Shown piece by piece: positions 61,334 to 64,000 of a stretch of DNA of 64,000 nt. Source of the stretch: Ohtaekwangia sp. Lineage in GTDB: Bacteria > Bacteroidota > Bacteroidia > Cytophagales > Cyclobacteriaceae. The position numbers and the translations under genes were made by a program. A model generated the notes under the pieces. It worked only from the letters and a program-made list of their open reading frames with translations, was not told the origin of the DNA and ran no database searches. The first letter of the stretch is position 1; each line of letters opens with the position of its first letter. Location of the stretch: contig JAJNPV010000021.1 in assembly GCA_021155195.1 (NCBI GenBank), positions 372,001 through 436,000 on the forward strand, written 5' to 3'.

Positions 61334-63892
61334 ATGAAAAAATACTTTGTTTCTGCACTATTAACCCTTGCGTGTGTGGCTGCGCTCAAGGCCCAAACCG
61401 AACTTTCTTATTACCTGCCGCCACAGGTAAAATATGACCCGGCCATCCCCACCCCGCAATCTGTGATTGGGCACGAAGTAGGCGAATGGCATGTGAGCCA
61501 CGATAAATTGGTGAATTACATGATGGCGCTTGACAAAGCCAGCGACCGCATTACGCTTGAAGTTACAGGTTATACCCACGAAGCCCGACCATTGCTGCTG
61601 CTTACGGTTACTTCACCCAAAAATCATCAAAACATAGAAGCCATCCGCACCCAACACTTGCAATTGGGCGATGCTGCCAAGTCGTCTTCGTTAGATGTAA
61701 AAAGCATGCCCGCTGTATTTTATTTAGGCTGCAGCATACATGGCAACGAAGCCAGTGGTGCCAATGCCGGACTTGTGATGGCATATCATTTGGCCGCAGC
61801 ACAAGGACCTGAAATAGAGAAGTATCTTGAAAATACAGTGATACTTTTTGATCCAAGTTTTAACCCCGATGGGTTGCATAGATTTTCGTCATGGGTTAAC
61901 TCACGCAAAAGCAAATTAGTTTCTACCGACCCCAACGATACAGAACATAATGAAGCCTGGCCGGGTGGTCGCTTTAACCATTATTGGTTTGATTTGAATC
62001 GCGATTGGCTGGTAGCTCAACATCCTGAATCGCAAGCACGCGCTAAACAATTTCAAGCATGGCGACCAAACTTGCTTACCGATCATCACGAACAAGGAAC
62101 CAACGCTACCTTCTTTTTCATGCCCGGTGTTCCATCGCGTGTCAATCCTCTTACCCCAGATAAAAATCAAGAGCTAACCAAGAAGATGGGCGAGTATCAT
62201 GCAAAAGCTTTGGATCAAATTGGTTCGTTGTATTTTACACAAGAAGGCTATGATGATTTCTATTATGGCAAAGGCTCTACGTTTCCGGATGTGCAAGGCT
62301 CAATCGGAATTTTGTTTGAACAAGCCAGTTCGCGCGGCCATGCACAAGAAAGTGATAATGGAGTTTTGCGATTTCCCTTCACCGTACGCAATCATTTTGT
62401 AACCATGCTCAGCTCATTGAAAGCGATCAACGAAATGCGCGAAGAAGTGCTAAACTATCAGCGTGACTTTTTTAAGACCGCTTCCGCAGAAGCAGCGAAA
62501 GATCCTGTAAAAGCGTACTTGATTGGATCAAAAGACAAAGCCCGAGTGTATGAATTTGCCGAAATGGCACTGCGCCAAAAAGTAGATGTTTATAGGACAA
62601 ACTCAACGCAAACCATAAACGGAAAAACATTCGATAAAGAATCCAGTTTCTTAATTCCAATGAATCAAACTCAATACAAACTGATTCGTGGAATGTTTGA
62701 CAGACAACTGAAATTCAAAGACAGCATTTTCTATGACATCTCAAGCTGGACGTTACCCCTGGCCTTTGGTCTTGACTATGAAGAAATAAAAACAGCACCT
62801 TTATTAGGTGAAAAAATTACAGAAGCCAAATTACCAGCCGGAAAAATTATTGGCACTGGTGACTATGCCTACGCAATAGAGCCTTATGGATATTATACCT
62901 CGCGTGCAATGTACCGTTTGCTCGATAAAAAAGTACGTGTAAAGGTTTCCACCGAGATTTTCCATGCCAATGGTAAAACGTTCGATCGCGGTTCGTTAAT
63001 GATTCCAATCGATAACCAATTGCTTACTCCCGATCAAATACAAGTGCTCATTAAAGAGATTACAGAGAAAGATGGCTTAGATGTGTATGCCGTTGGCACC
63101 GGACTTGATTACTCAGGCGTAAGCCTGGGAAGTAGTTCGTTCGAGGTAGCGCGCAAACCTGTAATTGCCATTTTAGTCGATGACGGAATTTCGCCTACCG
63201 ATGCCGGTGAACTCTGGCATTTATTAGATACACGTTTTCAAATCCCGGTTACGCTAATCCCTATTAGTGTGTTCAATCGCACATCGATCGATAAATATAA
63301 TACTATCATTTTCCCGGAAGGAAGCCATTCCGACATTAGCGATCGTGCAAAAGAAAAATTGAAAGGTTGGGTGCAGGAAGGTGGCGTGTTGATTGGCTTT
63401 GAACGTGCCTTGAGTTGGTTTACCGCCAACAACTTTGGCAAGTTTGATGTGAAGAAAGATGAAGAGGTAAAAGATAAAAATCCCGCTAAGGCAAAACCAT
63501 ATGCCGATATGGGCAATACATTCAGGGCGCAGCAAACCAGCGGTGCCATCTTCGAAGCTGATGCTGACCTTACTCATCCGCTGATGTATGGATATACTTC
63601 TTCAAAGATTGCGATGTTTAAAGCAAACAACATCTTCATACAAAAAGCGAATGGGGTTTATTCAAATCCATTGGTGTATGGAAACTCCCCGTTGCTGAGC
63701 GGGTACATTACAAAACCGAATTTAGATAAACTTAAAAATTCTTCGGTGATGGGCACAGCAGCCATGGGTAGTGGCCGCGTGATTGGCTTTACAGAAAACA
63801 TGGCCTTCCGTGCATTTTGGTTTGGTACCAATAAAATATTGATGAATGCTATCTTCCTGGGGCCAATGATTAGCGCGCAGGCAAGCCGGTAA
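61334..63892 (+). CDS. Exported M14 family zinc carboxypeptidase with GATase-like tail
   Basis: The 852-residue protein has a signal peptide (KKYFVSALLTLACVAALKAQ). The peptidase domain (about 35-380) carries the zinc motif HGNE (His136, Glu139) and a later His in LTDHHEQGTN, plus DLNRDW (substrate Asn/Arg site) and the catalytic-Glu region GILFEQASSRG. A beta-rich middle (about 400-600) leads to a segment resembling class I glutamine amidotransferase folds (about 608-700: KPVIAILVDDGISPTDAGELW and IIFPEGSHSDI), probably non-catalytic. Such large M14 proteins are common in Bacteroidota. It should digest peptides in the periplasm or outside. No type IX tail is seen. Confidence 0.9.
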   Translation: MKKYFVSALLTLACVAALKAQTELSYYLPPQVKYDPAIPTPQSVIGHEVGEWHVSHDKLVNYMMALDKASDRITLEVTGYTHEARPLLLLTVTSPKNHQNIEAIRTQHLQLGDAAKSSSLDVKSMPAVFYLGCSIHGNEASGANAGLVMAYHLAAAQGPEIEKYLENTVILFDPSFNPDGLHRFSSWVNSRKSKLVSTDPNDTEHNEAWPGGRFNHYWFDLNRDWLVAQHPESQARAKQFQAWRPNLLTDHHEQGTNATFFFMPGVPSRVNPLTPDKNQELTKKMGEYHAKALDQIGSLYFTQEGYDDFYYGKGSTFPDVQGSIGILFEQASSRGHAQESDNGVLRFPFTVRNHFVTMLSSLKAINEMREEVLNYQRDFFKTASAEAAKDPVKAYLIGSKDKARVYEFAEMALRQKVDVYRTNSTQTINGKTFDKESSFLIPMNQTQYKLIRGMFDRQLKFKDSIFYDISSWTLPLAFGLDYEEIKTAPLLGEKITEAKLPAGKIIGTGDYAYAIEPYGYYTSRAMYRLLDKKVRVKVSTEIFHANGKTFDRGSLMIPIDNQLLTPDQIQVLIKEITEKDGLDVYAVGTGLDYSGVSLGSSSFEVARKPVIAILVDDGISPTDAGELWHLLDTRFQIPVTLIPISVFNRTSIDKYNTIIFPEGSHSDISDRAKEKLKGWVQEGGVLIGFERALSWFTANNFGKFDVKKDEEVKDKNPAKAKPYADMGNTFRAQQTSGAIFEADADLTHPLMYGYTSSKIAMFKANNIFIQKANGVYSNPLVYGNSPLLSGYITKPNLDKLKNSSVMGTAAMGSGRVIGFTENMAFRAFWFGTNKILMNAIFLGPMISAQASR

Positions 63893-63925
63893 ATTAATAG
63901 TTTGACAGTTTGCAGTAATCAGTAA

Positions 63926-63956
63926 GGCAGTAAGTAACGGCCAACTGGTTACTGCC
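63926..63956. repeat. GGCAGTAA / TTACTGCC hairpin near window end
   Basis: Arms at 63926-63933 and 63949-63956 flank a 15-nt loop, and GCCAACT occurs twice nearby. The word set (GGCAGTAA, GCAGTAATC) resembles the dyad at 42833-42894. It may end the M14 transcript. The remaining bases to 64000 show no gene. Confidence 0.5.
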
Positions 63957-64000
63957 AACTTTTTACTCAGGATATTTAACAAGGTTGCGTGAAAAACTAT

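Overview
The window looks like chromosomal DNA of a Bacteroidota species, most likely of the order Cytophagales. The evidence is a full-length SprA (type IX secretion translocon), two proteins with type IX sorting tails, an Oar-like TonB-dependent receptor, several families largely confined to Bacteroidota (DUF4837, DUF4292, DUF1599, BT_3928-like DoxX), an SDR-type threonine dehydrogenase, and -7 promoter boxes of the TAnnTTTG type. Base composition is moderate (about 40% GC by eye) and looks even. I see no rRNA, tRNA, prophage, insertion sequence or CRISPR array. The genus is inference.

Layout. 1-6954: edge of a membrane gene, NAD salvage pair (PnuC, NadR-like), a FucP/GluP-type sugar permease, a sugar nucleotidyltransferase/kinase pair that may activate salvaged sugar, and an exported M28 peptidase. 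7022-16252 (minus strand): lipA, gcvH, sprA, ruvA. 16383-20067 (plus strand): an island of small or regulatory genes, comprising an MreB paralogue, an NTF2-like exported protein, a DUF2975 + HTH module, and an ECF sigma factor with a membrane partner. 20123-33860 (minus strand): a long run of maeB, DUF4837 lipoprotein, LysM transglycosylase, gatA, tatA, EnvC-like factor, DUF4292 lipoprotein, TPR protein, sugar nucleotidyltransferase, flippase and enoyl-CoA hydratase; much of it is envelope construction.

34020-42776: two tandem type IX cargo proteins, the threonine catabolism enzymes TDH and KBL (which yield glycine and acetyl-CoA), a CocE-like exported hydrolase and several small unknown genes, including a 56-codon antitoxin-like ORF. 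42903-50135: a minus-strand folP - cdaA - WD40/caspase run, and divergently DUF1599, a DoxX-like protein and aroK. 50264-63892: an outer-membrane barrel with a Tyr/Gly/Ser-rich low-complexity exported protein, proS, NfeD/FloA membrane-domain pair, an MltF-like transglycosylase, an Oar-like receptor and a large M14 peptidase.

How the genes fit together. GcvH and LipA (lipoylated glycine-cleavage carrier and the enzyme that completes its cofactor) fit functionally with TDH/KBL, which supply glycine. SprA would export the two sorting-tail proteins. Exported peptidases (M28, M14, CocE-like) and the large receptor suggest a protein- and polymer-degrading heterotroph. The most unusual arrangement is a gene for an exported WD40-caspase protein 20 bp behind a diadenylate cyclase gene. 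Also notable are divergent start codons one base apart (folP/DUF1599), two promoters that appear to give leaderless mRNAs, and families of short dyad repeats in the intergenic gaps.
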